A stretch of DNA of 64,000 nucleotides from Leifsonia aquatica (lineage in GTDB: Bacteria; Actinomycetota; Actinomycetes; Actinomycetales; Microbacteriaceae). Shown piece by piece: positions 35,030-43,215 of the stretch. Within the stretch, counting starts at the first letter, position 1; every line of letters begins with the position of its first letter. The DNA lies in NCBI RefSeq assembly GCF_014190775.1, contig NZ_JACHVP010000002.1, positions 186,001 to 250,000 on the forward strand. Reading direction: 5' to 3'. Both the position numbers and the translations under genes were made by a program. The notes below the pieces were generated by a model that saw only the letters and a program-made list of their open reading frames with translations, searched no databases and had not been told where the DNA came from.

Positions 35030-36100
35030 CTAGCGGCGCGCGGGGGCGGCGGTCGTGTTGCCCTGGTGGAACTCGGAGGTGAACGACTCGGGAGTGATCT
35101 CGCGGCCCTCCAGCATGTCGACGACGGCGCGGCCGGCCGCGCGGCCCTTGTCGACGGCGGGCTGGACGAGGGTGGTGAGGTCGTAGGGCCAGAGGCCGTC
35201 GACGCGCACGCCGTCGAAGCCGACGACGCTGACGTCCCACGGCACCTCGAGCCCGAGCTCCTCGGCGGCGCGGATGACGCCGGCGGCGAGCAGGTCGCTC
35301 TGCGCGACGATCGCGGTGGGGCGATCCTGCGCCCGCTCGAGCAGGGCGGTGCCGGCCAGGCGGCCCTCCTCGACGAAGGAACCGCGGGTGACCCATCCCC
35401 CGACTCCCGTGAAGACATCCTGCACCCCGGCGAGGCGGTCGACGGCGGTGGTCGAGCTGGCGCTGCGGGCCGACTCGGTGGTGAACCGGCCGCGGTTGCG
35501 GTCGCGCGTGAGCGGCAGCGCCACCACGGCGACGTCGCGGTGGCCGAGATCGTGGAGGTGCTGCGCGGCGATGCGCGACGCCTCCCGGTTGTCCTGGCCG
35601 ATGACGGGCACGCCGACAGCCGGGTCGCCCTCGATCGCGATCAGCGGGATGCCGCGCTGGCGGAGCATGGCGACCGACTCGTCGAGGCGCGGGCTGCAGC
35701 CGACCAGCACGACCGCGTCCATCGGGGCGTCCTCGATGCGCTGGGCGGCGTCGCCCGCGTCGGTGAGGATGAGCAGCCCGGCGTCGATCGCGCCGATCTC
35801 CTCGGTGATGCCGTCGAGCAGCGCGATCTTGATCGGGTCGCGGAACGCATCCCCGACCCGCTCCTCCATCACCACGCCGACGATTCCCGAGCGGCCGCGG
35901 CGCAGCGAGCGCGCCCGCGGGTCGGGTCCGGCGTAGTTGAGCTGCTTCGCCGCGGCGAGCACGCGGTCGCGCGTGGCATCGGAGACCGGTCCCGTGCCCG
36001 AGAAGGCGAGCGAGGCGGTCGAGTTGGAGACGCCGGCGAGGCGGGCGACCGCGGCCAGCGTCGGCCGGGCGGTCACAGGGGCTGTGCTGCTGTCGTTCAC
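35030..36100 (-). CDS. LacI family transcriptional regulator
   Basis: A 356-residue repressor-type protein. The LacI helix-turn-helix is at residues 13-40 (TLAAVARLAGVSNSTASLAF), with the hinge PDPRARSLRRGRSG and a periplasmic-binding-protein-like effector domain after it. It is divergent from an MFS transporter, and a 28-bp perfect palindrome lies between the two starts, so it very likely controls the transporter and itself. The GTG start has TAAGCT 7 nt upstream (leaderless type). The ligand, presumably a sugar, is not visible. Confidence 0.92.
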   Translation of the reverse strand: MNDSSTAPVTARPTLAAVARLAGVSNSTASLAFSGTGPVSDATRDRVLAAAKQLNYAGPDPRARSLRRGRSGIVGVVMEERVGDAFRDPIKIALLDGITEEIGAIDAGLLILTDAGDAAQRIEDAPMDAVVLVGCSPRLDESVAMLRQRGIPLIAIEGDPAVGVPVIGQDNREASRIAAQHLHDLGHRDVAVVALPLTRDRNRGRFTTESARSASSTTAVDRLAGVQDVFTGVGGWVTRGSFVEEGRLAGTALLERAQDRPTAIVAQSDLLAAGVIRAAEELGLEVPWDVSVVGFDGVRVDGLWPYDLTTLVQPAVDKGRAAGRAVVDMLEGREITPESFTSEFHQGNTTAAPARR

Positions 36101-36107
36101 GTGTGGT

Positions 36108-36113
36108 AGCTTA
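36108..36113 (-). promoter_or_regulatory. -10 box of the LacI-family gene
   Basis: TAAGCT on the minus strand, 7 nt before the GTG at 36100; the operator palindrome begins one base further upstream. Confidence 0.5.
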
Positions 36114-36114
36114 G

Positions 36115-36142
36115 TCGAATCGTTTCGATCGAAACGATTCGA
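36115..36142. promoter_or_regulatory. 28-bp perfect palindrome, LacI-family operator
   Basis: TCGAATCGTTTCGA is followed directly by its exact reverse complement. Each 14-bp half is itself nearly a LacI-type site (TCGAA...TTCGA), so two dimers could bind side by side or one at the centre. It covers the spacer and -35 region of the LacI-family gene and precedes the MFS gene start by about 50 bp. Confidence 0.85.
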
Positions 36143-36190
36143 TAGCCAAAAAACCCCACCCGTCGCCCGCTCGAACCACCAGGACAGCCG

Positions 36191-37441
36191 ATGTCACAGC
36201 CGACCCCGACCTCATCCACCTCCGTGCCGGCGCGCAGCCGCCGCGAACTCGTCGCCTGGCGCAACGCCGTCTTCGCCGTCTTCGTGCTGAGCGGTCTCGC
36301 GATGGCCACGTGGGTGGCCCGCATCCCGGGCGTCCGCGACGATCTCGGGCTCGGCAAGGACCCGTCCGCAGTCGGCCTGCTCATCCTGGGCATGTCGGCC
36401 GGCGCCGTGCTCGGCCTCGCCCTCTCCTCCCCCGTCCTGGTCCGCTTCGGGCCGCACAAGGGGATGTTCGGGTCGCTGACGATCGCCGCCGCCGGCACCG
36501 TCGTGCTCGGACTCGGCTCGACGGTCTTCCACGCCGTGCCGATGGTGGCGATCGGCCTCATCCTGCTCGGCTTCGGCAACGGGATGCTCGACGTCATGAT
36601 GAACGTCGAGGGCACCGCGGTCGAGCGCGAGATCGGCAAGACCCTCATGCCGCTGATGCACGCCTGCTTCAGCCTCGGCACCGTGATCGGCGCGGGCGTC
36701 GGCGCCGCGGCCGCCGCCCTCCACATCGGCGTCGCCTGGCACCTGATCGGCATCGCTGTCGTTCTGGTCGCGGGCATCGCCGTCGCCATCCGCTTCATCC
36801 CGCGCGAAGCCGAGCTCGGCGACGAGGCCGCGACCACGCGCGTCCCTTTCGGCGAGCGCATGCGCACCGCTCTCGCCGTCTGGGCCGACTGGCGCCTCAT
36901 CCTCATCGGCGTCGTCATGCTCGGCATGGCCTTCGGCGAGGGCTCGGCCAACGACTGGATCTCCCTCGCGGTGGTCGACGGCCACGGCCAGGCGAACTCC
37001 ACCGGCGCCGTCGTGTTCGGCTGCTTCGTGGCCGCCATGACCGTCGGACGCGTCGCCGGCGGACCCATCGTCGACCGCATCGGCCGCGTGAACGCCATCC
37101 GCATCACGGCGGGGATGGGCGTGGTCGGCCTCCTGCTGTTCATCCTGGGCGGCCCGATGTGGGTCGTCGTGATCGGCACGGTGCTCTGGGGCTTCGGCGT
37201 CTCGCTCGGCTTCCCGCTCGGGATGTCGGCGGCGGCGGACGGCGCGAAGAACCCGGCCGCGCGCGTCTCCGCCGTCGCGATCATCGGCTACTGCGCCTTC
37301 CTCGTCGGGCCGCCGCTCATCGGCTTCCTCGGCAAGGACTTCGGCCTCCTGAACGCGCTCTACCTCATCCTGGTGCTTCTGCTCGCGTCGTTCCTCGCGG
37401 CACCGGCGGTCCGGCCGCAGAGGGAGCGCGTCGCGGCCTGA
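36191..37441 (+). CDS. MFS transporter
   Basis: A 416-residue major-facilitator protein with twelve membrane segments and a charged 20-residue N-terminus. The GLAMATWVARIPGVRDDLGL start and the LMHACFSLGTVIGAG segment are those of the YbjJ/fucose-permease-like group. It sits under a divergent LacI-family regulator, so a sugar or sugar-like substrate is likely; uptake versus export cannot be told. No clear ribosome binding site precedes the ATG. Confidence 0.85.
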   Translation: MSQPTPTSSTSVPARSRRELVAWRNAVFAVFVLSGLAMATWVARIPGVRDDLGLGKDPSAVGLLILGMSAGAVLGLALSSPVLVRFGPHKGMFGSLTIAAAGTVVLGLGSTVFHAVPMVAIGLILLGFGNGMLDVMMNVEGTAVEREIGKTLMPLMHACFSLGTVIGAGVGAAAAALHIGVAWHLIGIAVVLVAGIAVAIRFIPREAELGDEAATTRVPFGERMRTALAVWADWRLILIGVVMLGMAFGEGSANDWISLAVVDGHGQANSTGAVVFGCFVAAMTVGRVAGGPIVDRIGRVNAIRITAGMGVVGLLLFILGGPMWVVVIGTVLWGFGVSLGFPLGMSAAADGAKNPAARVSAVAIIGYCAFLVGPPLIGFLGKDFGLLNALYLILVLLLASFLAAPAVRPQRERVAA

Positions 37442-37448
37442 GCCGCGT

Positions 37449-37541
37449 CGGCAACGGAGGAGATTCCGAGGTCGGGACGCCCGAAACGCAGGGAACGGAG
37501 GGGATCCGGGCCGTTGAGGCCGGGATCTCCTCCGTTCGCCG
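37449..37541. terminator. Bidirectional inverted repeat between convergent genes
   Basis: ACGGAGGAGAT within 37453-37464 pairs with ATCTCCTCCGT within 37525-37536, extended on both sides as CGGC and GCCG. It lies between the MFS stop and the lactonase stop. The 60-bp gap between arms makes it a weaker terminator candidate. Confidence 0.4.
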
Positions 37542-37585
37542 TGGATGGGGTGCTGCTGCCGGGCGCGGGGCCCGGTCGCCGCGGG

Positions 37586-38632
37586 TCAGACGAAGGCCAG
37601 GCAGACCGGGGTCGGGACCGACGAGGCGCCGAGGAAGCGCAGGGAGCGGGTGCGCGCGTCGAACGCGAAGACGGTGACCTCGTCGCTGTCCTGGCAGGCG
37701 GTGAGCACCCGGTCGCCCTCGGGCGCGATCACGAGGTCGCGCGGGGAGCGCCCGCGCGCCGGCTCGGTCGCGACGAGCGCCGCGCGCGAGACGTCGGCGT
37801 CGAACGAGAAGACGGCGATCGTGTCGTCGCCGCGATTGGTCACGAAGACGGTGCTGCCGTCGTCGCTGACGCGCACGGCGGCCGGCGAGTTGTCCCCGGT
37901 CGCGCCCGGCTCGCGGGTGGAGACGGTGGAGACGCGCACGAAGCGGTCGCCGTCGCGGCGCAGCACGTCCAGCGTGCTGTCCAGCTCGTTGACCACGACG
38001 GCGTGACGGCCGTCCGGGTGGAAGGCGAGGTGCCGCGGACCGGCCGCGCCCGAGGAGAGCGTCGCCTCGGGCCGGAGGGTGAGACCGCCGTCATCGTCCA
38101 GCGCGTACCAGCGCACCTCGCCGAGGCCGAGGTCGACGACCACGACGTCGCCGGTCACGGGGTCGACGCTGAGCTGGTGGACGTGCGGCGCCTCCTGCCG
38201 CGCATCGTCCGGACCGCGGCCCTCGTGCTGCACGAACGCGGTGCGCGCGCCGATCGATCCGTCCCCGTTGAGGGTGAAGACGGAGACGGTGCCGCCGCTG
38301 TAGGTGCCGGCGATCAGCCGCCGGCCCGAGGGGTGCACGGTCAGGTGCGCGGGATCCGCGCCTCCACTCGACACCTCACCGAGGAGAGTGAGCGCGCCGT
38401 CGCCCGAGCGGGAGAAAGCGAGGAGGCCGCCGTCCGGTCCGGTCTCGGCGACCGCGTAGACCCGGGTGCCGTCGGGCGTCACGGCCACCCACGAGGGGTT
38501 GCGCACGCGCGCGGCGACGGAGACGCCCGACACCTCCGACCCGTCGAACCGGGCGGCGAGCACGCCCTCCGCGTGACCGTCGATGTGCGGGAGCTGCTCG
38601 GTGTACGTGCCGATGACGAGATCGTGAGGCAT
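37586..38632 (-). CDS. Lactonase family protein (YbhE-like, seven-bladed propeller)
   Basis: A 348-residue beta-propeller of the family that includes 6-phosphogluconolactonase Pgl/YbhE. Typical segments are DLVIGTYTE at the start, DPAHLTVHPSGRRLIAGTY, GPRHLAFHPDGRHAVVVNEL and SPRDLVIAPEGDRVLTACQ, the repeated propeller strands. It has no signal peptide, consistent with a cytosolic lactonase in the pentose-phosphate route, but substrate is not proven. CAGGAT is 6 nt before the ATG. It is divergent from nucS with only 38 bp between starts. Confidence 0.87.
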   Translation of the reverse strand: MPHDLVIGTYTEQLPHIDGHAEGVLAARFDGSEVSGVSVAARVRNPSWVAVTPDGTRVYAVAETGPDGGLLAFSRSGDGALTLLGEVSSGGADPAHLTVHPSGRRLIAGTYSGGTVSVFTLNGDGSIGARTAFVQHEGRGPDDARQEAPHVHQLSVDPVTGDVVVVDLGLGEVRWYALDDDGGLTLRPEATLSSGAAGPRHLAFHPDGRHAVVVNELDSTLDVLRRDGDRFVRVSTVSTREPGATGDNSPAAVRVSDDGSTVFVTNRGDDTIAVFSFDADVSRAALVATEPARGRSPRDLVIAPEGDRVLTACQDSDEVTVFAFDARTRSLRFLGASSVPTPVCLAFV

Positions 38633-38638
38633 GCCCCC

Positions 38639-38644
38639 ATCCTG
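38639..38644 (-). promoter_or_regulatory. -10 box of the lactonase gene
   Basis: CAGGAT on the minus strand, 6 nt before the ATG at 38632. Confidence 0.4.
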
Positions 38645-38658
38645 CCAGGGCGCCCCCG

Positions 38659-38664
38659 TAGGAT
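38659..38664 (+). promoter_or_regulatory. -10 box of leaderless nucS promoter
   Basis: TAGGAT, 6 nt before the GTG at 38671; back to back with the lactonase -10. Confidence 0.55.
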
Positions 38665-38670
38665 GTTCCG

Positions 38671-39366
38671 GTGCGTCTCGTCATTGCCAACTGCTCCGTG
38701 GACTACGCCGGACGCCTGAGCGCGCACCTGCCGCTGGCGAAGCGGCTGCTCATGCTCAAGTCCGACGGCAGCCTGCTCGTCCACTCCGACGGCGGCTCGT
38801 ACAAGCCGCTCAACTGGATGAGCCCGCCCTGCACGCTCGCGGTCATGGAGCCCGACGAGCTGCAGCGGGAGGCCGGCGTCACCGAGGTCTGGCGCGTCAC
38901 CCAGGCGAAGACCGCCGACATGCTGATCGTCTCCATCCACGAGGTGCTGCACGATTCGGCGCACGAGCTCGGCATCGACCCCGGCCTGCAGAAGGACGGC
39001 GTGGAGGCGCACCTGCAGAAGCTGCTCGCGGAGCAGATCCACCTGCTCGGCGACGGGCACGTGCTCGTGCGCCGTGAGTACATGACGGCGATCGGGCCGG
39101 TCGACATCCTCGCCCGCGACGCCGCGGGAGCGTCCGTCGCCGTGGAGCTCAAGCGCCGCGGCGACATCGACGGCGTCGAGCAGCTGACCCGCTACCTCGA
39201 GCTGATGAACCGCGACCCCCTCCTCGCGCCCGTCTCCGGCGTCTTCGCCGCGCAGGAGATCAAGCCCCAGGCGCGCACGCTCGCCGAGGACCGCGGCATC
39301 CGCTGCCTGGTGCTCGACTACGACGCGATGCGCGGCCTCGACGACAGCGACAGCAGGCTCTTCTGA
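38671..39366 (+). CDS. nucS: Mismatch-specific endonuclease NucS/EndoMS
   Basis: A 231-residue nuclease that performs the non-canonical mismatch repair of actinobacteria and archaea, cutting both strands at mismatches. The N-terminal DNA-binding part has [18 protein letters not shown]. The RecB-like nuclease residues are visible as D145 in GPVDILARD and E159/K161 in [18 protein letters not shown]. The C-terminus ends DSDSRLF, a likely beta-clamp-binding tail. The GTG start is exactly 6 nt after a -10 box. It is followed with a 1-nt overlap by the SseB-like gene. Confidence 0.95.
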   Translation: MRLVIANCSVDYAGRLSAHLPLAKRLLMLKSDGSLLVHSDGGSYKPLNWMSPPCTLAVMEPDELQREAGVTEVWRVTQAKTADMLIVSIHEVLHDSAHELGIDPGLQKDGVEAHLQKLLAEQIHLLGDGHVLVRREYMTAIGPVDILARDAAGASVAVELKRRGDIDGVEQLTRYLELMNRDPLLAPVSGVFAAQEIKPQARTLAEDRGIRCLVLDYDAMRGLDDSDSRLF

Positions 39367-39788
39367 TGGCACCCTCCCCCCGCTTCCCGCAGACCTACGA
39401 GAACGTCCCCGTGCGCAAGGCGCTCGCGGACATCGCCGCCGAGCCGACCCTCCCGAACCTGGAGGCGCTGCTCGCCGCCGCGGTCAAGGGCGGCCTGGTC
39501 GTCGACGTCACCGGGTCCACCCCGGAGGACACCCGCCTGCGCACGATCAGCTCGACGACTGGCGAACCGGTGCTCCCCCTCTTCACCTCGATGAAGGCAC
39601 TGCGCTCGGCGGTCGGGCAGACCGCGGAGGGCGCGGGCACGAAGGTGCAGGCCGTCATCGTCCCGGCCGTCGAAGCGCTCGGATTCGTCCGCACCGCGGA
39701 GTTCGTCGCCGTGCAGTTCGACCCGGGCTCGGAGCAGACGATGGTCGTGGCCCGATCGCACATCGAGACGGCACTCGGCGACCGCTGA
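39366..39788 (+). CDS. SseB-like protein
   Basis: A 140-residue protein with the SseB N-terminal-type fold: a helix (PNLEALLAAAVKGGLVVDV), VLPLFTSMKALRSAVG in the centre, and a late VIVPAVEALGFVRTAEFVAV. SseB-domain proteins are poorly understood in actinobacteria. It begins on the last base of the nucS stop (TGATG), so the two are translationally coupled, which hints at a link to NucS. Confidence 0.75.
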   Translation: MAPSPRFPQTYENVPVRKALADIAAEPTLPNLEALLAAAVKGGLVVDVTGSTPEDTRLRTISSTTGEPVLPLFTSMKALRSAVGQTAEGAGTKVQAVIVPAVEALGFVRTAEFVAVQFDPGSEQTMVVARSHIETALGDR

Positions 39789-39825
39789 GCGAACGTTCAC
39801 AAACGCCACATACGATGGGTGGGCT

Positions 39826-40506
39826 ATGACCACCACCCCCACCCCCACCGTCACCCGGACGTGGACGTGCGTGCTGTTCGACCTCGACGGCACCCTCACC
39901 GACTCCGCCCCCGGCATCACCGGCTCCCTCGTCAGCATGTTCGAGGACCTCGGCCGCCCCGTCCCCACCCCCGCCGAGCTCGTCGAGTACGTCGGCCCGC
40001 CGCTGCTGGACTCCCTCGAGAAGTTCGCCGGCATGGACGAGGCCGAGGCGCGTGCCGCGCTCGCGGTCTACCGCACCCACTACGCCGAGCACGGCGCCTT
40101 CGACAGCGCGGTGTTCCCCGGCATCCGCGGCCTGCTCGAGCGCCTCCACGCCTCCGGCATCCCACTCGCCATCGCGACCAGCAAGCCCGAGTCGCAGGCG
40201 ATCCGCATCCTGGAGCACTTCGGCCTGGCCCAGTACTTCACCGTCATCACCGGCGCCAGCGAGGACGAGTCCCGCAGCGCCAAGGCGGACGTGGTCGAGG
40301 AGGCCCTGCGCCGCCTCACCGCGGAGGGCGTCGACCTCGACCACACCGTCATGGTGGGCGACCGCCAGTACGACGTCGAGGGTGCGGGAGCGCACGGGCT
40401 GCCGACCATCCTCGTCGAGTGGGGCTACGGCTCCCCCGCCGAGGCCGCCGGCGCGATCGCCGTCGTGCATTCGGCGGATCAGCTGCGGAGCCTACTGCTC
40501 GGCTGA
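39826..40506 (+). CDS. HAD hydrolase, phosphoglycolate-phosphatase-like
   Basis: A 226-residue HAD phosphatase. The nucleophile motif LFDLDGTLTDSAPGI is at residues 18-32, motif II serine/threonine in IATSKPE, and motif III/IV in VMVGDRQYDVEGA. The helical cap between is of the Gph type. Likely removes phosphate from phosphoglycolate or similar small metabolites. TACGAT is 9 nt before the ATG. Confidence 0.85.
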   Translation: MTTTPTPTVTRTWTCVLFDLDGTLTDSAPGITGSLVSMFEDLGRPVPTPAELVEYVGPPLLDSLEKFAGMDEAEARAALAVYRTHYAEHGAFDSAVFPGIRGLLERLHASGIPLAIATSKPESQAIRILEHFGLAQYFTVITGASEDESRSAKADVVEEALRRLTAEGVDLDHTVMVGDRQYDVEGAGAHGLPTILVEWGYGSPAEAAGAIAVVHSADQLRSLLLG

Positions 40507-40545
40507 ACGGAGGCGGGGCCCCAGCGGGGGCGCGAGTACGCTGGA

Positions 40546-40560
40546 GTGTTGTTGCAACAC
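40546..40560. promoter_or_regulatory. Inverted repeat upstream of lipoprotein gene
   Basis: GTGTTG-TTG-CAACAC, with a perfect 10-bp core TGTTGCAACA (40550-40559). A TTGCAA within it could serve as -35 for the lipoprotein gene at 40593. Possible operator. Confidence 0.35.
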
Positions 40561-40592
40561 CGCACCACCAGACATACAGCACTAGGAAGATC

Positions 40593-40997
40593 ATGCGCAC
40601 CCGTACCTCTCTGTTCGCTCCCGCCGCCCTCGTCGCGGCTCTCTCCATCGCCACCCTCGCCGGCTGCTCCAGCACCGGATCGGACTCGTCGTCCACCCCC
40701 AGCTCGTCGCAGTCGCAGGCCTCGGCCACGCTGCCCTCGGACTTCCCGAAGAGCGACGTCCCGCTCGTCGACGGCCAGGTCGTCGTCGCCCGCGGCGACA
40801 AGGACAACGGCTGGTCGGTCACCGTCCAGCCCACCACCAAGACCGGCTTCGCCGACGCGACCGCCGCCCTCGAGAAGGCCGGCTACACGAAGCAGGCCGG
40901 TTCGACGGACACCAAGGCCGTCTACACCAACGACAAGTACACCGTCGCCGTGGGCACCCCCGGCGTCTCGGTGACCTACACCGTCACGGCGAACTAG
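40593..40997 (+). CDS. Small lipoprotein, unknown function
   Basis: A 134-residue exported lipoprotein: basic start, hydrophobic stretch, lipobox LAGC near residue 27, then a Ser-rich linker. The mature domain of about 90 residues (PLVDGQVVVARGDKDNGWSV, GYTKQAGSTDTKAVYTND) is not recognised but looks like a small beta-rich fold. AGGAAGA lies 3-9 nt upstream of the ATG. The gene ends at a clear terminator hairpin. Confidence 0.75.
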   Translation: MRTRTSLFAPAALVAALSIATLAGCSSTGSDSSSTPSSSQSQASATLPSDFPKSDVPLVDGQVVVARGDKDNGWSVTVQPTTKTGFADATAALEKAGYTKQAGSTDTKAVYTNDKYTVAVGTPGVSVTYTVTAN

Positions 40998-41020
40998 GCT
41001 CCGCGCCGCTTCGCCTCCCG

Positions 41021-41058
41021 GACCGCCGGCTGCCTCGTGCGCCGGCGGTTCGTCGTTT
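41021..41058 (+). terminator. Terminator after the small lipoprotein gene
   Basis: ACCGCCGGC (41022-41030) pairs with GCCGGCGGT (41041-41049), 10-nt loop, followed by the T-rich TCGTCGTTTCT. A good intrinsic terminator for a high-GC genome. Confidence 0.7.
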
Positions 41059-41075
41059 CTCCCCCGCCCGGCCCG

Positions 41076-41132
41076 CGAGTACGCAAAAAGTGGGGCGAAA
41101 ACCGCCGAGTACGCAGAGAATCCGCGTACTCG
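41076..41132. repeat. CGAGTACGCA repeat, 30-bp period with inverted third copy
   Basis: CGAGTACGCA occurs at 41076-41085 and 41106-41115, and CGCGTACTCG in inverse orientation at 41123-41132. The stretch between is A-rich (GCAAAAAGTGGGGCGAAAA). It lies between the lipoprotein terminator and the mtlR-like gene end. Similar in design to, but different in sequence from, the 40-bp pairs. Confidence 0.65.
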
Positions 41133-41148
41133 AGGGCCGAACAGGACC

Positions 41149-43050
41149 CTACGAGTCGATGATGCGGACGAGCTCGTCGATGAAGGCGGTGAAGGTGTCG
41201 GCGCGGCGGATGAGGCCGAGCACGGCCTCCCGATCGCCGAAGACCTCCACGAACTGGTCGAACACGGTCTGGAACGACGCGCGGCCCCCGGCGTCGAAGG
41301 CGATGAACGCGATGACGTTGACGCGCGCGTCACCCCAGTCCATCGCCGTGTCGTTGACCACGATCGCGATCGCCGTGCGCTTGGCGCTCATCGTCATGGC
41401 GTGCGGCACCGCGAGGGAGTCCGTGAACGCCGTGGACGACATCTGCTCCCGCTCGATCGTCTGGTCGACGTAGTCCTGGTCGATGGCTCCGACCGCGATC
41501 ATCCGGTCGCCGAGCGCGCGGATCATCGTGATCGCGTCGCGGGCGTAGAAGTTGCGCAGGAAGAGGCGCTCGTCGAAGTACTCGAGCAGGTCGTTCTTGA
41601 TGCGCGCGCGGCGGCGCTGCCGGCGGATGCGCGCGACGGCCTGGCGGATGTGCTCCACATCCGTCTCGGTCACGAACGGCTGCACGATGACCGCGTTCTC
41701 GCGGCGGCCGCGGGGGTCGATCGTCGTGAGCACCAGGTCGGCGTCGAGGGCGGCCCAGTCCACGTCGGTCGAGGTGATCACGCTCGTGACGTCGAGCTCG
41801 TCGCCGAGGGCGCTCTCGAGCCGCTCCCGCAGCAGGATGTGCATGTCGTAGTAGTTCGGGCAGACGACGGCGCAGGTCACCGCATCCCGGCGCCGTGACT
41901 GCTGCTCCAGGTAGGCGCCGACGTGCATCGCGATGTACGCGATCTCGTCCTCGTTGACCTCGATGCCCTCGGCCGTCTGCAGGCGGCTCGCGATGTAGAC
42001 CGCCAGCTCGTAGATCATCGGGTAGGAGCTCTTGATCGAGCGGGTCAGCGGGTTGCGCGAGTACGTCTTCTCGTGGGCGCGCGCGACGAGGTTCTGCACG
42101 TGCAGAGTGAGCCGCACGATGAAGTTCTCGTCGCGCAGGTCGACCAGGTACTCGGTGGAGGCGCGTGCCACGATGCCGCGCACGACCTCCAGATCGTGCT
42201 CGCTCACGAACTCCTCGACCGGGTCGCGGCCGGCTCCCGGCGCGATGACGCGCGTGCGCAGCAGGATGGCGAGGTAGCGCAGCTCGGTCGGGTCGAGCAC
42301 CACGTCGAAGTGCGTGTCGATCAATCCGCCGAGGTCGTCGGCGAGCGCTCGGATGCCCCCGCTGACCTCCGGATCGCCCACGGCGGGCAGCACGCGGTCT
42401 TTGGCGACGCGGTCGAGCGCGACGGCCATGTGGAGCAGCACGTCGTTGATCCCGTACTCGTTGACGAAGAAGCCGCGGGCGTCGAGCATCCCGACCAGGT
42501 CGGACTTGAACTCGGCCAGCCCGCGCGACGCGAACGCCTCCTGGATGCGCGCCACGTCGACGACACCCTGCCGCATCTCATCGCGGAACAGCCGGCTGAT
42601 GAGCTTGCGGCGCGCGATCTCCGGGCCGGTGAGCTGCACGACCGGCCCCTGCCGCTGCAGCGCGAGCTCGGTGTCGGCGAGGATGCCGCGCAGCCGGGTC
42701 AGGTCGGACTCGATGGTGGATTCGCTGACGAACAGGCTCTCGGCCGCCTCGTACACGTCGACGCCCTCCGGCTCGTCGAGCAGACGACGGGCGAGGAAGA
42801 CCAGGCGCTCCTGGGGCGAGCCGACGCTCGGTTCGGCGGCCTCCGCATCGTCGAGGTGGGCGGCGTACGCCTCGGTCCGCACCCGGTATCCGCTGGCGCC
42901 CGACTCGACCAGGTCTCCCAGTGCGGCGGCGTAGGTGCGGATGCTGCGGGTCGTGACGCCCAGATCGTGCGCGAGCTCGGCCGCGGTCACCCAGGCAGCA
43001 CGGCGCGCCAGGATGTCCAGCATCCTCGTCTGCTGTGCCGAGAGCGCCAC
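41149..43050 (-). CDS. mtlR: PRD/EIIA-containing transcriptional regulator of the mannitol PTS
   Basis: A 633-residue BglG/MtlR-type activator. Domains in order: winged helix (residues 1-60, TAAELAHDLGVTTRSIRTYA), a second HTH (about 95-140), two PTS-regulation domains (about 170-390, with HMAVALDRVA, HVQNLVARAHEK and AYIAMHVGAYLE), a GatB/EIIB-like domain (about 395-490), and an EIIA domain with the phospho-histidine in SLAVPHAM (H550). Its activity should depend on phosphorylation by HPr and EII proteins encoded in the divergent operon. GTG 43050, with AAAGG 8 nt upstream, is preferred to ATG 43107. The symbol rests on family and context. Confidence 0.82.
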   Translation of the reverse strand: MALSAQQTRMLDILARRAAWVTAAELAHDLGVTTRSIRTYAAALGDLVESGASGYRVRTEAYAAHLDDAEAAEPSVGSPQERLVFLARRLLDEPEGVDVYEAAESLFVSESTIESDLTRLRGILADTELALQRQGPVVQLTGPEIARRKLISRLFRDEMRQGVVDVARIQEAFASRGLAEFKSDLVGMLDARGFFVNEYGINDVLLHMAVALDRVAKDRVLPAVGDPEVSGGIRALADDLGGLIDTHFDVVLDPTELRYLAILLRTRVIAPGAGRDPVEEFVSEHDLEVVRGIVARASTEYLVDLRDENFIVRLTLHVQNLVARAHEKTYSRNPLTRSIKSSYPMIYELAVYIASRLQTAEGIEVNEDEIAYIAMHVGAYLEQQSRRRDAVTCAVVCPNYYDMHILLRERLESALGDELDVTSVITSTDVDWAALDADLVLTTIDPRGRRENAVIVQPFVTETDVEHIRQAVARIRRQRRRARIKNDLLEYFDERLFLRNFYARDAITMIRALGDRMIAVGAIDQDYVDQTIEREQMSSTAFTDSLAVPHAMTMSAKRTAIAIVVNDTAMDWGDARVNVIAFIAFDAGGRASFQTVFDQFVEVFGDREAVLGLIRRADTFTAFIDELVRIIDS

Positions 43051-43171
43051 CCGCACCACCTTTCTGCACCGAGTCAACCACGAGGGCATCGGTGGGGGCT
43101 CGCGCACGGAGAAGATCTTCCGCTCCCCCCGGAAGGCTGCCGCGGGATCGCCGGGTCACCGGGCGCGCGAA

Positions 43172-43198
43172 AGGGCCGCACCCTCGCGGATGCGGCCC
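43172..43198 (-). terminator. Terminator after the LAxTG surface protein gene
   Basis: GGGCCGCA (43173-43180) pairs with TGCGGCCC (43191-43198). Read on the minus strand the stem is followed by CTTTCGCG. It follows the surface protein stop at 43216. Confidence 0.55.
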
Positions 43199-43215
43199 CT
43201 CCACCGGGCGTCGCG

